A stretch of 64,000 bases of DNA from Sphingobacterium paludis (GTDB lineage: Bacteria; Bacteroidota; Bacteroidia; Sphingobacteriales; Sphingobacteriaceae): the NCBI RefSeq assembly GCF_004364125.1, contig NZ_SNZV01000005.1:124001-188000 (forward strand). Direction: 5' to 3'. Position 1 is the first letter of the stretch. The number at the start of each line of letters is the position of its first letter. The notes under the pieces were generated by a model. That model was given only the letters and a program-made list of their open reading frames with translations, did no database searches and was not told where the DNA came from. This document shows, in pieces, positions 61,727 through 64,000 of the stretch. A program made the translations under genes and the position numbers.

Positions 61727-64000
61727 TTAATACTTGTCGTTATCTAATGTAAATGAGTAGGGAACCGATTCCTTTTTCGTTCCACGCGAGGTATTGGGTT
61801 GACTGTCCATGTCCACAGCAAGATTGCCCCCATTCAATATGGTTTCGTGGCCAATCCAGTTTTTATCAAATGTCTTATTATTCAGTTTTGCAGACTTGAT
61901 GTACCGGTTATCCGCGCTGTTGCTCGGCGATTCGATGGTAAATGTTTTTCCATTCTCCAGGTGTATGGTCGCCTTTTTAAAAAGTGGCGCACCCACAACG
62001 TATTGATCCATCGCCGGACATACCGGATAAAAGCCTAGTGCGGAGAAAACATACCAAGCGGAGGTTTGTCCGTTATCTTCGTCGCCGCAATAACCGTCTG
62101 GCGTAGGTTTGTACATGCGGTTAAGCACCTCCCGCGTCCAATATTGCGCCTTCCAAGGCTCACCCGCATAATTATACAGATAAATCATATGTTGGATAGG
62201 TTGATTTCCATGTGCGTATTGTCCCATATTGGCAATCTGCATCTCCCGGATTTCATGGATAACGCCTCTGTAATAACTATCATCAAAAGCGGGCACCTGA
62301 TTAAATACAGAGTCCAGCATATTGACAAATACGGTGTTCCCTCCCATTAAATCGATAAGCCCCTGCACGTCGTGAAACACCGACCAGGAATAATGCCAGC
62401 TGTTGCCTTCCGTGAAGGCGTCTCCCCACTTTAAGGGATTGAAGGGCGATTGAAATTTACCGTCCTTATTTTTGCCGCGCATGAGTTTTGTTTCTGGGTC
62501 AAAAAGCTTCTTGTAGTTTTGTGAGCGCTCTGCGTATAGCTTGATTTCCTCTTTCGGGCGTTTCAAAGCTTTTGCCAAGCGGTAGATCGCGAAATCGTCA
62601 TAAGCGTATTCCAGTGTTCGAGCTGCGTTCTCATTGATACCGACATCGTAAGGCACGTATCCTAATTCGTTATAATAGGCTACGCCCTTGCGTCCTACTG
62701 CCGTCATTGGCCCTTCGTTATTTGCACCATGCTGAAGCGCTTTATAAAGTGTTTCGATATCGTAACCCCGCAGCCCTTTGAGGTAAGCTTCAGCTACGAC
62801 GGACGCAGAGTTGTTGCCCACCATAATATCGGCAAAGCCCGGGCTGCTCCATTCCGGCAAAAAACCACCTTCCTTATAACAGTTGAGCAGTCCTTCCTGC
62901 ATTTCTTTATTAATGGATGGGTACAACATATTCAACAACGGGTAGAGCGCCCGGAATGTATCCCAAAAACCCGTACCGGCAAACATATAGCCAGGAAGCA
63001 CTTCGCCTGTATATGGGCTGTAATGTACGACCTCACCCTGCTTATTGATCTCGTAGAGTTTATTCGGGAAGAACACCGTGCGATACAAGGTGCTGTAAAA
63101 AGTACGGTACTGTTCATCGGTAGCCCCTTCGATCTCTATTTTGCCCAATACCTCATTCCACTTTTGGCGGCCCTGCTGTTTAATGGTTTCGAAAGAATTA
63201 TCTTTGAGCTCCTGCAGGTTCAGCTGCGCCTGTTCTGCGCTAATGAATGATGATGCTACTTTTGCTTGCACAACCTGCTGTTTGCCACTTTTGGCAAAGC
63301 CGATAATAGCTCCTGCATGTTTTCCTGATGTTTTCTTTCCGTCCAGTTTTTTACCTTCTTCCAAAATTTGAAAATTGTCGATAGGCTTGTCAAAGACGAT
63401 GATGAAATGGTTTTTAAAATTTGGAAGTTTTCCGCGACTATAACGGCTGGAATAGCCAATTACCATATTCTTCTCCGGGATAACTTCAATCGCTGAACCT
63501 CGGTCGAAAGCGTCTAGCACAACGAAAGCGCTGTCAGCACCAGTAAAGGTGAAGCGAAACATGGACGCTCTTTCTGTTGGCGTTACCTCCGCCATCACAT
63601 GATGATCAGCTAGATAAACACCATAATAGTAGGGCTTTGCAATTTCTGATTTATGTGAAAACCAACTTGCCCTTTTATCCTGGTCAAATTCGGCGTGCCC
63701 AGATATAGGCATCAGCGAGAACTGTCCATAATCATTCATCCAAGGCGAAGGTTGATGCGTCTGTTTGATACCCCGAATCTTATCCGACGCGTAGGTGTAT
63801 TGCCAGCCATCACCATTCTTACCGGTTTGTGGCGTCCACATATTCATACCCCATGGCAGACCTACGGCGGGATACGTATTGCCATTCGATAGCGACACTT
63901 TGGAGTCTGTGCCCATCAGCGTGTTTACATAGTCTACGGGTGCCAATGCTGGCTGTTCCGCAATCGACAGACTGCTTTTTCTAGCCTTGTCAGCCTGCTG
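61727..64000 (-). CDS. GH92 family glycoside hydrolase, Gln in place of the catalytic acid (N-terminus beyond the window)
   Basis: An open frame of at least 757 residues that continues past the right edge without a start codon in the family's usual position (residues beyond MAPVDYVNTLMG read AEQPAL further upstream). GH92 marks are YMFAGTGFWDTFRALYP, LPEWSSPGFADIMVGNNSA, and CGDEDNGQTSAWYVFSALGFYP. At the general-acid motif the sequence reads HGNQPIQH (Gln codon 62201-62203), where canonical enzymes have HGNEPxHH. This may change specificity toward mannosyl phosphates, or make it inactive. Confidence 0.93.
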   Translation of the reverse strand, partial: QQADKARKSSLSIAEQPALAPVDYVNTLMGTDSKVSLSNGNTYPAVGLPWGMNMWTPQTGKNGDGWQYTYASDKIRGIKQTHQPSPWMNDYGQFSLMPISGHAEFDQDKRASWFSHKSEIAKPYYYGVYLADHHVMAEVTPTERASMFRFTFTGADSAFVVLDAFDRGSAIEVIPEKNMVIGYSSRYSRGKLPNFKNHFIIVFDKPIDNFQILEEGKKLDGKKTSGKHAGAIIGFAKSGKQQVVQAKVASSFISAEQAQLNLQELKDNSFETIKQQGRQKWNEVLGKIEIEGATDEQYRTFYSTLYRTVFFPNKLYEINKQGEVVHYSPYTGEVLPGYMFAGTGFWDTFRALYPLLNMLYPSINKEMQEGLLNCYKEGGFLPEWSSPGFADIMVGNNSASVVAEAYLKGLRGYDIETLYKALQHGANNEGPMTAVGRKGVAYYNELGYVPYDVGINENAARTLEYAYDDFAIYRLAKALKRPKEEIKLYAERSQNYKKLFDPETKLMRGKNKDGKFQSPFNPLKWGDAFTEGNSWHYSWSVFHDVQGLIDLMGGNTVFVNMLDSVFNQVPAFDDSYYRGVIHEIREMQIANMGQYAHGNQPIQHMIYLYNYAGEPWKAQYWTREVLNRMYKPTPDGYCGDEDNGQTSAWYVFSALGFYPVCPAMDQYVVGAPLFKKATIHLENGKTFTIESPSNSADNRYIKSAKLNNKTFDKNWIGHETILNGGNLAVDMDSQPNTSRGTKKESVPYSFTLDNDKY

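Noticed and set aside
62729..63250. 173-codon open frame on the plus strand
   Set aside because: It is antisense to the conserved GH92 catalytic domain and has no recognisable features.

Overview
The window looks like a chromosomal segment of a Bacteroidota bacterium, most likely family Sphingobacteriaceae (Sphingobacterium/Pedobacter-like). The evidence is a set of lineage-typical genes (sulfite reductase with a C-terminal HEPN domain, DUF5686/carboxypeptidase-regulatory protein, GIN-domain DUF2807, DUF3098, fused SpmA-SpmB, GH92 mannosidases), several TAnnTTTG promoter elements typical of the phylum, few strong Shine-Dalgarno sites, and many lipoprotein or Sec signal peptides. No rRNA, CRISPR array, prophage or insertion sequence was seen. 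The only RNA gene found is a tRNA-Ser(GGA).

Left part (1-12.7 kb): a MHS-type MFS transporter and a mercaptopyruvate-type sulfurtransferase, then a leftward PstSCAB-like ABC importer. Divergent from it is a rightward assimilatory sulfate reduction operon: siroheme sulfite reductase-HEPN, cobA, siroheme synthase (Met8-like), iron-sulfur APS/PAPS reductase cysH, cysD and cysN. No PhoU or Pho regulator is present and the substrate-binding loop of the PstS-like protein is altered, so the importer may serve sulfur rather than phosphate.

Accessory part (about 12.7-20.7 kb): gene-poor DNA with a DinB-like gene remnant. A tRNA-Ser follows, trailed by an array of 147-bp repeats that each carry the tRNA 3' end and, in most units, its terminator, like the E. 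coli tyrT/rtT arrangement. Next come an aldo/keto reductase divergent from a LysR regulator, a small lipoprotein, an unknown 94-aa gene, a HipBA toxin-antitoxin pair with a perfect 13-bp inverted repeat upstream, and a DUF1963-like protein.

Middle part (20.7-42 kb): a solitary patatin-like phospholipase, a nucleoside-recognition protein-mgsA-osmC cluster, coaA, an MscS-type channel, accA, a polysaccharide deacetylase, envelope proteins, ychF, DUF72, TPR, NlpC/P60, universal stress protein, and an operon of guaA, a PBP1-type lipoprotein and an RsmB-like RNA methyltransferase. A DUF5686 protein and a GIN-domain protein follow.

Right part (42-64 kb): a satD-DUF3307 pair headed by seven 23-bp iterons, leuS, an ftsX-DUF3098-uppP-truB-ribF operon, and leftward cmk-hypothetical-topA and engB-ubiA. 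A NatAB-like ABC exporter comes next, then a GH92-basic secretory protease-GH92 locus that runs off the window. The second GH92 has Gln where the family's general acid Glu normally sits.

The most interesting unexplained structures are the iteron-headed satD/DUF3307 cassette, the tRNA-Ser repeat array, the Gln-variant GH92, and the Pst-like importer beside the sulfur operon.
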